The notes beneath the pieces were generated by a model, which was not told where the DNA came from, made no database searches, and saw nothing but the letters and a program-made list of their open reading frames with translations. From Macrocybe gigantea (Eukaryota > Basidiomycota > Agaricomycetes > Agaricales > Callistosporiaceae): DNA of 53,723 nt. Numbering within the stretch: the first letter of the stretch is position 1; each line of letters begins with the position of its first letter. Below are positions 12,224 through 22,880 of the stretch, piece by piece. The DNA is taken from assembly GCA_011319805.1 (NCBI GenBank), contig SJRY01000145.1, positions 1 through 53,723 on the forward strand, in the 5' to 3' direction. Position numbers and translations under genes: made by a program.

Positions 12224-12301
12224 GTTGTATGGTGGTCGTGGAAGTTCAAGTGCAGGAAGGGATATACAAACTCCGCTCGGCAGCGAGCTCGGCGTCTTGT
12301 C
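12224..12301. promoter_or_regulatory. Shared divergent promoter, 78 bases between start codons
   Basis: The HCNGP-like ATG (minus, 12223) and the GPI8 ATG (plus, 12302) face away from each other with 78 bases between. Transcription starts and any TATA-like or GC-rich elements of both genes must lie here or inside the genes. No clear TATA box is seen. Confidence 0.6.
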
Positions 12302-13787
12302 ATGCTCTTGCTTTCTGTCTATCACTTTCTCCTCTGTCTCTCTAGCTGGGTCTTGGGAGCAACTGCCCACGAATCGACTCAGGAAAGTCTCGTTCGAGAT
12401 TTCTTTTCGACGAAAAATGGAGCAACGCCAAGTAGTTCGACACATACCAACAACTGGGCCGTGTTAGTCTGCGCGTCACGATATTGGTTCAATTATCGAG
12501 TGTGTAGCAGTTTTCTGAAATTAGATGTTCCTGGACTCCGACAACGATTGCCTATAGCATATGGCCAATGCCCTTGGGATGTGAGTTCGTAGGTGAGGAA
12601 GCGGAAGCCTTACTCAGAGCCTCCCAGGTACCGCACTGTCAAACGACTCGGAATACCGGACTCTAATATCATCCTCATGCTGGCGGATGATGTCTCCTGT
12701 AACGCCCGCAACAAGTTCCCCGGAAGCGTGTATGCTAATCCCGGTCGACATCTCGACCTCTATGGTGACAACATCGAAGTGGACTATCGTGGCTATGAGG
12801 TCACCGTTGAAAACTTCATCAGGGTGTTAACTGGTATGCGTCAAGCGTCATGCTGCTTCAAGGCGACCTGATGGGTTTTTTTGGAAGGACGTGTCGAACC
12901 GTCTGTTCCACGGTCAAAGCGTCTGCTTACTGACGAGCGTTCGAATATCTTCGTTTATATGACCGGTCACGGTGGCAACGAGTTTCTGAAATTCCAAGAC
13001 AATGAAGAGATTAGCGCTCACGATATCGCCGATGCGTTTGAGCAGATGTATCAGAAAAAGCGGTATGTGATTCCATTCTGTCCTCAAATCTCGCTCAATG
13101 GATCCTTGATAAAGATACAACGAAATTTTCTTCATGATAGACACATGCCAAGCCAACACCATGTATTCCAAATTCTACTCTCCCAACATCCTTGCAACAG
13201 GATCTTCTGAGCTTGGAGAAAATTCTTACTCAGTATGTATGTTCCTGCTTCACTCATGCTTTTGGTCCTAATCTCCTGGACCAGCATTCTAATGACAACG
13301 ATATCGGTGTCGCAGTAATAGATGCGTATACCCATTATATCCTACAGTTCATGGAAGGCATCAACAAGACAAGTCAAAAGACTATGCAAGACCTTGTATG
13401 TTCACCTGTATTCAGTCTGATGATGTCGATACTCAGTTCATCAATTGCTAGTTCAACACGTACGATCCCAGCAAGATCAACTCACATCCAGGTGTCCGCA
13501 GCGACTTGTTCAAACGTCCGCTCGATCGAACACTCATCACTGATTTTTTCGGAGGCGTTTCGCAAGTGGAGATCACCCCGTCGGAATCGCCCGCTAGCCA
13601 GCCTGCAGTTCCTTCCCAACCTGAAGAAATGCTTCAGCAGGCGTCGACGATCCGAAGAGCTACGAACAAAACAAGGGCCGGACCCGATTACCTAGTGCAC
13701 AGTTGGCATCACTCTCGTAAAGATGCGAGAGCATGGGGTGTTGTGCTATTGATCGGACTTCTCGTCGGCTGGGTCTTAAGGAAGTGA
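12302..13787 (+). CDS. GPI8: GPI-anchor transamidase catalytic subunit GPI8/PIG-K
   Basis: The caspase-like (C13/legumain clan) protease of the ER-membrane GPI transamidase, which cleaves C-terminal signals and attaches GPI anchors. The ATG at 12302 opens a hydrophobic signal peptide ([20 protein letters not shown]). Exon 1 then carries [17 protein letters not shown], diagnostic of the family. Later exons have [20 protein letters not shown], the catalytic His in YMTGHGG (His codon 12968-12970) and the catalytic Cys in FFMIDTCQA (Cys codon 13146-13148). The last exons contain [14 protein letters not shown] and a C-terminal transmembrane segment ([15 protein letters not shown]) followed by RK at 13787. 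At least five short introns. All key residues are present, so it should be functional. An essential gene in yeast. Confidence 0.96.
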
Positions 13788-14177
13788 ACACTGTCATAGT
13801 ATCGTGGGCCGTTGTAGACAGGAATAAGTTCTAGAGACCTAGTTACGGTATTGCAAAGCCGCAAACGAAAAGAATATACGTTGCTCTTTACAACCATCCG
13901 CCCTCTCGGCCACGTCAGTCCACGTATCTTTCGGCCCATCTTTCATTCTGGGATATTTCTTCACAACGCAAGTGACAAATTTCACCTTTAGTGTTTCTCC
14001 GATGTTTCTCCGCTGTACGACTTAAATGTGATATCTTTCGATATCTTCGTTAATTCTTTCTAAGTCGGAGCCAAGCAGCGCGTCGTTATTCTCAGGGCTA
14101 ATCCTTGAGAGGAAGATCCGAGGCTCTAAGACAGGATCAGCCATACACCGCATTATTTGAACAATCCTTTCACCATC
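13788..14177. other. Intergenic region
   Basis: About 390 bases between two plus-strand genes; 3' UTR of GPI8 and promoter of the transporter. Repeated TTTCTCCGATGTTTCTCCG around 13992-14010; otherwise nothing recognised. Confidence 0.5.
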
Positions 14178-16298
14178 ATGTCCGAGGTCGAGCTCGCCGT
14201 GCTACGCGACACCGCGACAAGAAGACATCTAGTGGAAGAACATCTCTCCTATCTCACGCCCGAATCCAACTCCGCTGTTCATGGTCCGAAAAAAGACGGC
14301 GCGGCCGTGTCAAGGGTTTCCGTGGCAGCTTCCAACCGCCAGGAGTACAGGCCTACGAAAAAACAGAAGCGGAAGGAACACATCCAGTTCGTCGCCCTGT
14401 GTTGGACGCTATTTCTCGCGGGGTGGAATGATGGAAGTCTGGGACCTTTGCTTCCACGGATACAAAGCGTTTACCACGTATGTTCCTGCTTTTCTGTGGA
14501 ATGCAGTTTCTGTCTGACTGACCATCTCTTCTCAGGTTGGCTTTGCCATCGTATCTCTCCTTTTCGTATTGGCGTGCATCGTGAGTGTTGTGCTTTTGGT
14601 CTCGGTATCCCCCATTGTGCGCTGCTCATGTTGTTGTTCAGGGTTTCATTAGCGGAGCAGTGCTCAACGTTGCCATCTCCGACAAATTCGGTTTCGGAAA
14701 AGCCAGTTGTCATACCTCTGCTCGTTTAGCATTTTACTGACTCGCTTCGTCGAGGATAGGTCCTACTGCTAGGTAGCGTCAAAGAAAAGTGAAATTTGAA
14801 GGCTCCGGAAAATGACTAATCAAATAAAATAGGTTCTCTGTTACAAGTCCTCGCTTATACGCTCCAAGCGCCTGCATTACCCTTCCCTGTATTCGTAATC
14901 TCTTATACCATCAACGGGATCGGCCTGGCCGTGCAGGTGGGCAACTAAAATTCCTTTCGATCCGGCCTCTATTCCTTTTTTGAATTTTTCTATCTCTCAA
15001 AGGATGCTCAAGCGAACGGATACGTCGCGTGTATGAAAGAAAATGCAGAAACAAAAATGGGAATCCTGCATGCAGCATATGGTCAGATTGAAATATATTA
15101 TCTATTCATTATAAATCTTCGGCACTAACATTCGATGACTCATTCAGGTGCAGGAGCATTAGCTTCGCCACTTGTAGCTACACAGTTTGCACAGTTACGC
15201 CACTGGTCGTTTCATTATCTCGTCTCTCTCGGCATCGGCATCACAAATTCTGTCATTATCTATGCCGTCTTCAGAATGAAAAAACAAGAGGGTACGTTCG
15301 AGCGAAATTTCTGATTCTAAACTTGATGCGGAGTCAGCTTATATCTTATATAGAATGTCTCGCTCAAATCGGCCTTGCCCAGACCGAACAAAGCACGAGT
15401 GAGGGCAGCAAGTTTGCGCAGATCATGAAGCACAGGGCTGTCAATCTCTTGGCGTTCTTCATTCTCGTTTACGTCGGAGTGGAAGTGACAATTGGGGGTA
15501 CCGAGGTTTCTGTTCTATTGATCTATTCTTCGATTGAAGTGAAACCGTGCTCTCAGGATGGATCGTCACATTTATCATCAACGAGCGCAAAGGCGGCGCG
15601 AACTCTGGTTACATCTCAGCTGGATTCTTCGGAGGTGGCGGAAATGAACTAGTTCCTTGGGTATCGCCAAGTTGCTAATTGCTTTTCACTGCTTCAAACA
15701 GGTTTGACCGTTGGCCGCGTCGCTCTCTTATGGCTTAACAAACTAGTGTGTACGACAAATCTCGCCTTTGAACACAGGAAATAACGTCGCGCCCCCACAG
15801 GTTGGAGAACGGCGCGTGCTGTTCCTGTACGCACTCATAGCAATTGGGTAGGGAACACCTCTTCGAACAGCACTGCACCTTTCAGTACCCCGAGTTTATT
15901 AATTGAGTTTATACAGGCTGGAACTCATCGTTTGGCTTGTTCCCTCGCTCATAGGCGATGCAGTGGCCGTCTCTCTTATTGGCGTCCTCCTGGGCCCGAT
16001 GTACCCCATTGCCATGAACCATGCCGGGCGTGTCCTGCCTAGCTGGATCCTGACAGCTTCGATCGGTTGGATCGCAGGGTTCGGCCAAGCTGGAAGCGCC
16101 GTCTTTCCTTTCATGACCGGCGCGCTCTCGTCCAAATTTGGCATCCAAAGTCTCCAGCCGCTGTGAGAGGCTTGTAGTTTCTGGACCGCCGTTTTTCCTG
16201 AGCTGACACTTTCCTTTCATCATAGGTTGGTTGCGATGATGGGTTTGATGATTGTCATGTGGGCTGCTGTTCCTGGAGGACCGCGAGTCCCAGAATGA
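14178..16298 (+). CDS. Major facilitator superfamily transporter
   Basis: Start ATG at 14178 (MSEVELAVLRD). After a polar N-terminus of about 70 residues comes the first membrane helix with FLAGWNDGSLGPLLPRIQ, a pattern seen in fungal MFS proteins related to yeast BSC6 and to fucose-permease-like carriers. Exon 1 ends at 14477 (GTATGT) and exon 2 begins at 14536 with GFAIVSLLFVLACI. Further exons give GFISGAVLNVAISDKFGFGK (the MFS loop 2-3 motif), SYTINGIGLAVQDAQANGY, a GAGALASPL segment, MKHRAVNLLAFFILVYVGVE, GERRVLFLYALIAIG, GVLLGPMYPIAMNHAGRV and a C-terminal helix ending PGGPRVPE before the TGA at 16296-16298. Roughly 12 helices and at least nine introns are implied. Substrate cannot be inferred. 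Confidence 0.93.
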
Positions 16299-17204
16299 TC
16301 AGTCGGAAACGTGTTTGCAGCGCAAGATGAAAAAGTCTTTGATTCTAGTTATGGCTACAATTTTGAGATGCATTTCCATATTCTTTCAGTAAAATGTTGC
16401 TGTCATAAAGTATTGCTGTCATGTTTTTCCTCTCTATGGATTGGAAAGGTGTGAGATTGGAAGAGACAAGGTACATGTGTATATGCAATGGAAGAAGAAA
16501 AAAGGAGAGACCATAATCACAACCCTTCCTCCCTAAATACCTCTCCTCATAGTGACATCATGTCAGTAGTGGACTTTGAAAGTGTTAATGTGATCATGTT
16601 CACTGAGAGATCATATGGGTCAGGATTTCTGAAGTCACGAGGAGGACTAGTCTTTTTCAGTGCTAGATGTAGGGATTTTCATAGGCTAATATTCATACAT
16701 TTGTATTGGGCTTAAACCCACTGAGTAGGACATAAGATGCAAAGTTTCAAGTGGTGGGAGGGGTGTACTAAGATGTGTCAGCATGTGCCAATGATTTGCG
16801 ATGTGCAAATTTCAAAAAAGTGGGAATAGCTCATGCAATGCTCACTGGATTAGCTTCAAAAAAATTCAGCAACTGTATCCAATATATAAAAGTTCATCCT
16901 ACATGATAGAACATCATGATCCCATGTTGTTGTTGAAAGCAAGACAAAAAAGGCCTGAACTGGATGCATCTCGTGATAAAGATTGGCCTCGGTGAAATAG
17001 CTCAGCGGTATTGTTTACACAAACAAGTATCTAGAACTCATATTCATATATTAGACCTGCTCCACCTAATTTTCCAAAGTCCATTGTGCAGCAAAACATG
17101 TCATAAACAATGAAACAAGGAAGATGAGTGACATTAGTGTGACTTTCCCCTCTGTTATTAGGGCTCCACTACAGCAAACATGGCAACCCTTTTTGCATCT
17201 CCCC
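16299..17204. other. AT-rich intergenic region
   Basis: The base composition turns AT-rich here compared with the gene region to the left. No gene supported. A tRNA A-box-like string (TAGCTCAGCGGTA, about 16998-17010) is present without a matching B box. Confidence 0.5.
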
Positions 17205-17345
17205 ATGGTGCACACTAATGTCAACCGAAAACAGACCATCAATGCAGCTACTGAGGCATGCATCCAAAAGGCCTGTCAGGACCTGAAGGAGGGTAAATTT
17301 AAAACTATTACAGATGCTGCAAAAATGCACTCTGTTCCTTACACT
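17205..17345 (+). pseudogene. N-terminal exon of a pogo-like transposase
   Basis: From the ATG at 17205 the frame reads NRKQTINAATEACIQKACQD and then KFKTITDAAKMHSVPYT, the Psq-type helix-turn-helix found at the N-terminus of pogo/Tigger transposases in mushroom genomes. It stops at a possible splice donor (ACT then GTAAGA at 17346). No transposase continuation is recognisable in the next 450 bases, so this is an orphan fragment. The second half of such a transposase, lacking this N-terminus, lies at 36116 onward. Confidence 0.6.
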
Positions 17346-17808
17346 GTAAGACTGATGGGGGCGGAAAAAAATTGACTCATTTCTGCCTGACAAGATCAAT
17401 TTTCTGTACATCAAAACGTTGAAAAACTCGGTAGATTTCATTAAGAAACCGGACCTGGAGAGGCCGATTTTTAGACCAGGATAGTCAGTATTTCTTGCTG
17501 TAAAGTGGCTTAAAAGTAGACAGGAAACAGTGGAAATTTATGGCGAATTTTATTCCCATTCAGCCCCCGAATTCAGCTCAAAAGGTTCGAAATATTAATA
17601 CCCATTTCATCTATTCATCTCAATTTGTGATGGAGGTTTTTTTCGAACACCAAGAGTGAAAATATTGCCATTTAAAATTATTGAGCACATCTTTGATTGG
17701 CTTAAATTATGGCACTAAGAAGCTGAAAATTAATAGAGAAATTGTAAGGAAAATGTGATGCAAAGGAGAGAAAGAGGTAGGTAAAAAGTTCATTAAATTT
17801 ATGTATAA
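17346..17808. other. AT-rich sequence, no gene
   Basis: About 460 bases, low in GC, between the transposase fragment and the next gene. Nothing recognised. Confidence 0.5.
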
Positions 17809-19471
17809 TTAAGTGGAATCGATGTCACTTTCTATGGCTTTGGTGGCAGTACGGCGGTTCCTGGAACAAGTGTGGGATGCCAGTGCATTTGGGCACTCGA
17901 TATCGCCATCGCTGGCTTCGGGCTCCATAGCTTCATCGTCATCGTCACCACCTTTGGATTCCATATCCTCATCAGCGTCGCCACCGCCTTCAGGCTCCAT
18001 AGCCTCGTTGTCATTGTTGTAATAGTACTCATACCAATTCCTGCCGAGATCACTGTTCCCGCCGTCTTCATCATAAGCTTCCATATTCAGGTCATTGTAA
18101 TCATTGTACGCGTCGCCGTGGGAGTTCTCCATGTCTATGTCAAGATTGTAGCCTGAGAGATAACAGAAAGGAAAAGGAGTTCAGCATTTTCAGTATAATG
18201 ATTGGGCATGTACTGTCACCATCATCCTCAACATTGTCCATCTCCTGATCCTCATCAGGACCATTCCCACCCTCAGCTGCGACCTCCACATCCATGCCAT
18301 TGAGAATGGGAACTTGATTCTTGATGCCATTGTTGTCATCGTCACTGTCGGGGTCACCTCGGTGGTAGTATCATTGGTTCTTGAGAATCGTTCGGACCAT
18401 TCTTAGGACGGGCCATGAGCCCATGAATCACTCCAGATATAGTATCTTTTGTTCAGCCTATGGGTGTACTTCAGGGAAATGCCCAACGCTCATAAAAAAC
18501 GTACCGAGGCACAAATTACAAGAAGGACCTTTTTCTTGACAGAGTCATATGTTGCGCCCGTCTTGATACCATACTTTTGCAAGAGCTTTCGGATGAGAGC
18601 CTATAAAATCTCTTCAGAAATGCACGCACACGTCGAATACAGCCAGACACATACCCTGATCTTGCTATAAAGTGGCTTGTTGCTGGTAAGTTGCATGGCC
18701 TCGCAAAGGTTGTAGCATCCTTCAGGCTCTTCGATCATTGCGATGGAAGCAGCCAGATCCACATGTTTACATGCAGCCTCTCTCTTCTTATAAAGGTCGA
18801 GCTTGGCTGAAAACGAACCTTTTGATCACCTAATGGACATGGGAATGAAATTATCCATACAGACCTTTCAAAAATGCAATTTGCTGTTTCGCTGTTATGT
18901 TACCGACCGAACTATTGAGTTTTGTGTTCACGGGCACCTTCACAGTTGGTACGGATGGGCCGATAACAGATGCTTTAGCCGCATTCATTTTGCGGTGTCA
19001 CGCAGCATACGTCTTTAATGCCTTACCACCTTTCAAGATCTGTAGGAGTGGATGTAGGAATTGAGGGCTGTAATAGAAAGGATACTTACAGTTCTGGCAG
19101 ATGAGGCAATGTTTGAAGGGTGCTGACCTTGCGACTTCTCGGCCAGAGCGGGGTGGGCAATTGGACCTGTCCTCTGCCACGTATCATAGTCAGCAATGAA
19201 TCTGAAGGTTATAATAAGAAGGCCACTCACGGTTCTGGCAGGTGGGCCAGTGTTCGGAGCGTGCTGGCCTTGTGGCTTCTCGACCAAAGCAGGGCGGGTA
19301 ATCGCATCTGCCTTCTGCAACGTATCATAGTCAGCCAGCAATGATGTCGTTCCGTAACAAAGTCATACTTACCGTGGACTTCACGGCAGTGAGGGCCCGT
19401 GTCCCCGGCATGTGGTTCTCCTTTGATGCTGAGGGCGTAACCTTCGAGGTATTTCGTGCTTTGGTGACCAT
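17809..19471 (-). CDS. Unknown acidic-tailed protein with a duplicated exon
   Basis: Start ATG at 19471 (MVTKARNTSKVTPSASKENH; exon 1 19373-19471 ends at GTAAGT). Exons 2 (19231-19314) and 3 (19090-19173) are duplicates of 84 bases each. Later exons encode MNAAKASVIGPSVPTVKVPV (about 18900-18985), KLDLYKKREAACKHVDLAAS with MIEEPEGCYNLCEAMQLTSN (about 18675-18810) and ALIRKLLQKYGIKTGATYDS (about 18530-18605). Further exons are acidic; the last (from about 18150) is very rich in Asp, Glu, Asn and Tyr with EAMEPE repeated twice, ending at 17809. The exon carrying ILKGG near 19030 is uncertain. Codon patterns and splice sites look genuine. I do not recognise the family; a nuclear protein binding basic partners would fit the acidic tail but is inference. 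Confidence 0.6.
19090..19314 (-). repeat. Tandem duplication of an 84-base exon
   Basis: Exons 19231-19314 and 19090-19173 are each exactly 84 bases, phase 0, encoding 28 residues: RPALVEKPQGQH in one, HPALAEKSQGQH in the other, both ending ART before a GTGAG or GTAAG donor. The introns in front of both end in nearly the same string (gactatgatacg, t/g, then tgcag or ggcag), so the duplicated block included the intron 3' end. Confidence 0.8.
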
Positions 19472-20112
19472 AGTGGGGTAAATGGGCAGGAAGCTGGACT
19501 GCGCTCGAGCTTCTTGGGCTTTTAACCAAGGCAAAAATTACGAAATGGACAAGGAGCCTGTGCAGAAATGGAATAGGTGCACATCAGTCGAAAAAAAAAA
19601 TGGTCAAACGAGCATAATAAGTTCCAAAGCATTTAGCAAGTGTATACGGAATGCAAAAAAATGCAAACCTTTTCGTATCTTTGTCCTGCAATGGTATTGA
19701 GACTAATAGATAGACACGGAGGGAGGAACGGTGCGTCTAACCTTGTAATGCAGAATCCAAAGTTGAGCTGATGTTCAATCCATAGCAGGCTTTGCGGACA
19801 CAGAGAATACTTGCAATTCGTCCATCGCGGAATCATAGTGGAAGCAGTGATCGAGTGGATAAGTTCTGAAAAAATCCTGCTAGCTGATCGGGGAGCATGC
19901 AGATAGTGGTCTGCGGTTTTTCTACCAAGCGCTGCTGTAAAATATATTGTCAGGGAAGGCCAAACCACAGAATTTCTGGCATCAAAACCACTTCGGAGCA
20001 TCATGTTATGGTGAGCAAGTCCCATCCAGACACAACTAGCCTGAAAAGGAAATCAATTAGCCTGTTAGATATAAAATGTCTCCCTCCATCGTATTGCACC
20101 CAGCATTCCAGC
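19472..20112. other. Intergenic region
   Basis: About 640 bases between divergent genes. Frames on both strands are short and show no family signs. Confidence 0.45.
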
Positions 20113-20687
20113 ATGAACACCCATAGTCGAAGCTCTTCTCCTTTTGACTCTTATACCATTCCCGATACCCAGCGATGGCCATCGGGAAGGCCGGCTGTAG
20201 AAATTGAGTCCGAGACAGAGCCAGAAAGCGCCATTGACGCTGTTGAAGCAGGTATGGGTGGCTTCCTATGTTCTTTTGATAAGAGTGCCCATCTTCTTCA
20301 TGACAGCCACTGCAAGCAAAGGATGGTCGGCCAAATGCCCATGCAGCATGTGCGGAAGGGCAGCAACTCAAGCGAGTGCGACAAAGCAAACCCATTCTGC
20401 AAAAGTTCGGTTCCAACTGGTACCTGTCAAAAATGGTGAGTATCCGCATATTTTGTTATGATTCGAAGATCTTGAACATCCTTTTAGGTAAGACGAAGCT
20501 GGAAGACCCAGACGATGAGGAGCCTTTGAAGAAAATGGCAAAGCTGGACGTCGTCACACTGGTAAGAAACCTTTCTGGTCAAGAGACTGAAACTTACTGA
20601 TTCAAACATATTTAGGCCATCGGAATTCTTCAAATCATCACCGATTTGCTGGTCCACATACAGATTTATCAGGCCAAGGAGAAGTGA
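20113..20687 (+). CDS. Small unknown protein, four exons
   Basis: The ATG at 20113 opens MNTHSRSSSPFDSYTIPDTQ, followed by an acidic stretch VEIESETEPESAIDAVEA. Clean splice signals (GTATGG..GACAG at about 20251-20305, GTGAGT..TTTTAG at about 20434-20487, GTAAGA..TTTAG at about 20562-20615) join it to exon 2, with KCPCSMCGRAATQ (a small CxCxxC cluster) and FQLVPVKN, exon 3 (KTKLEDPDDEEPLKKMAKLD) and exon 4 (AIGILQIITDLLVHIQIYQA), ending KEK and TGA at 20685-20687. About 135 residues. The phases agree at each junction, which supports a real gene. Family not recognised. Its 3' end faces that of the next gene 54 bases away. Confidence 0.5.
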
Positions 20688-20741
20688 ATAGGACAACTGG
20701 ATTATTGCATTGGTCTGTAACATGTCGTAACATAGAGGTTT

Positions 20742-22880
20742 TCAAGGATAAATGTGATGTGGGATCATGGCAGCTCTGCCAAAAAAGTCGAAGAAAGTTT
20801 GTGTAAAATATTGTGCACATCCACGCTCCAGTTCGTTTGCAATTTCTTCAGTACATGTGTTGGCATTGGGAGGTGAGATGAGGAGGTCAGGTTTGGGGCC
20901 TTTCCACATATGCATGACCTGCGCGAGAGCTATGACGAAAGGTAGGCGAACTTGCCAATCATTCGCCGCTAGCCCGCTATTGACCGGAGGTATGTCAATG
21001 GCAGTGAGAATCTGATAGGATGGAAAGCAAGCAGCAAGGAGATCTTGTCAGGCGAGAATGGTGTCCACATCAGACGTGTCGCCACTGGCATAGGCGCGGC
21101 GATCTAAAGCGAGTAAATCATATCGAAAATTCAACTCATAAAGTTCCCAAAGAATCTCGTGGGCGATGTTCAACAGAGGAAGTGAGCTAGGCAGAAATTC
21201 CTGTCCTGACCACTTCAGAGGCTCACCAACAATGGCGCGTGGCTCCATCACTCCAGGAAAGTCACGATTCGGTTCCATGTAAGCAATGATCTGCCTGCGT
21301 CATTTCGCTGCTGCGCTATCGTCATTATGGGTCGCAATATAACCCATTGAAAGATAATCACGCCAATATTGGGTGGACATGGCACTCGATGCATTGCTCA
21401 GGATATGCCATAACCAAGCAGGGCATAGCCATAGCCAAGCCTCGAAAAACTTTGCTTTCCTGTCGTCGCTGGCAGGAGTGACAAAGAGACCGGGATCCAG
21501 AAAGGTATAGTGGCCGCAAGTATGAAATTGTATTGCATCCTGAATGATCTGCGACGGTGTCCTATCCACCACTTTCAAGGCGGCTGCCCAGACGGGGATT
21601 GTGAAGGGAGCCATAGGGCTTTCGAGAGGGGCATATTTGTCACGGCCACTTGTCGATGTTGACGCTGATGCTTTTTGATGCTTTGACACTGTTAAAGACT
21701 AGTGAGCTGGTTGCTACAACAACGAATTATCCATAACTCATGAATGTTCACACTTGTTGTTCCCTTCTTCTGCATTGCAGGTGGCATTGTTTGAGGTTTC
21801 ATCAACTCCTCCATCGTTCGACCTATTGACTCTGTTGGGGCCTGACGACCTAGCATGAATGGATCCATGGGAACAGAGTTGGCATAAGCATCGAAAGGAT
21901 CTCTAAAGACAAGCCACGTCCGCGAGTAGTGATGGATCGCTATATGCTTGGCCGGAGAGTTCGCAGGACCGGAAAAGATTGTCAGGAAGGGAGGGTCATT
22001 TTTAGCTGTGCATATGCAGTCCGCAGCAAAGACAGGTTGGGTGAAGGACAGGATATTGATGTCTACTGCCATGGCTAAGAAATCCTCCTCGGTGCATAGA
22101 AGCCAAACTGGAATTCCAGCCACGGCATAATCATAAGCCACGTGTGGGACATTGGTAAAAATGCCAATGCAGTCTTCGGTGTGTGTTGCGACGGTCATTT
22201 GGCCCACCATGCGAGGCATGTAAATCTCCAGATAATCCAATAATGCATGGATTTCGAGGTAGTATCTTTGGAATTTGGTGACCCTGAACCTCATCTCAAC
22301 AAATGACGATGGTAGAGAGCTGAGGCAGACACAGGCATGATGCATTGCTTTTTCCAGTGCAAGAAGGGACGCATCCAGTACTTTAGCACGTTTCTTATAT
22401 TCCTCTACTCGTCTACACAGTGCCCTCATCATCATCTCTAAAACATCAAACTTTGTCTTTGCCAGGTATCCGATCCCGCCAACTAAGCTGTTAGAGATAG
22501 GTGCAAAATCATCCATTGTTGGATCCCACCACATGATGGAAAGGGGGTCACTGGGATCAGATGGTTTCGTCAGTATGCAGCCCAGATGTGGGTAGTTGCC
22601 GATATATGGTTGCGGCCACAACATTGGGTCATCTTCGCCGTAACGATAATCAGCTCGCAGGTGAATGTCGCATTGGCCCAGGGGTGGGAAAGGAACGTAA
22701 TCCCTGTTAGGTGTGGTACAGATGACTTTGCCCATCACTGCCGCAACACGGCCATCCCAAGGTAGAAGGGGTTCTGCCAGGGCGTCAGAAAAAAATAAAG
22801 TATGGCGGAAAGCTGAAAAGCCTCACTGTCAAACCTGCGCTTTGCTAAAACCCTGGTGGTATCAATTGCGGAGCGTCCAT
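20742..22880 (-). pseudogene. Mushroom hypothetical-family gene with in-frame TGAs
   Basis: Likely start at the ATG at 22880 (MDAPQLIPPGF); exon 1 then has TTTT where TTT would keep the frame (GFSKAQ before a GTTTGA donor). The main exon (about 21760-22800) reads PWDGRVAAVMGK, DYVPFPPLGQCDIHLRADYR, PYIGNYPHLGCIL, FQRYYLEIHALLDYLEIYMP and HHYSRTWLVFRDPF. After an intron at about 21690-21760 come WAAALKVVDRTPSQIIQDAI and a Trp-rich block. I recall very similar hypothetical proteins as a multi-copy family in Agaricomycetes, with no known function. Two TGA codons interrupt one continuous frame, at 21300-21302 and 21048-21050; about 100 family-like codons follow the second, up to a TGA at 20742-20744. 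The TGAs fit CGA to TGA changes. Probably a decaying copy. Confidence 0.65.

Noticed and set aside
16990..17060. tRNA or tRNA-derived SINE head (TAGCTCAGCGGTA resembles an A box)
   Set aside because: No B box (GGTTCGANTCC) at the right distance, no cloverleaf could be drawn, and no repeat of the unit elsewhere in the window.
21048..21302. Genuine TGA recoding (selenocysteine or readthrough)
   Set aside because: No sign of a recoding element, and TGA at former CGA is common in nearby decayed elements, so mutation is simpler.
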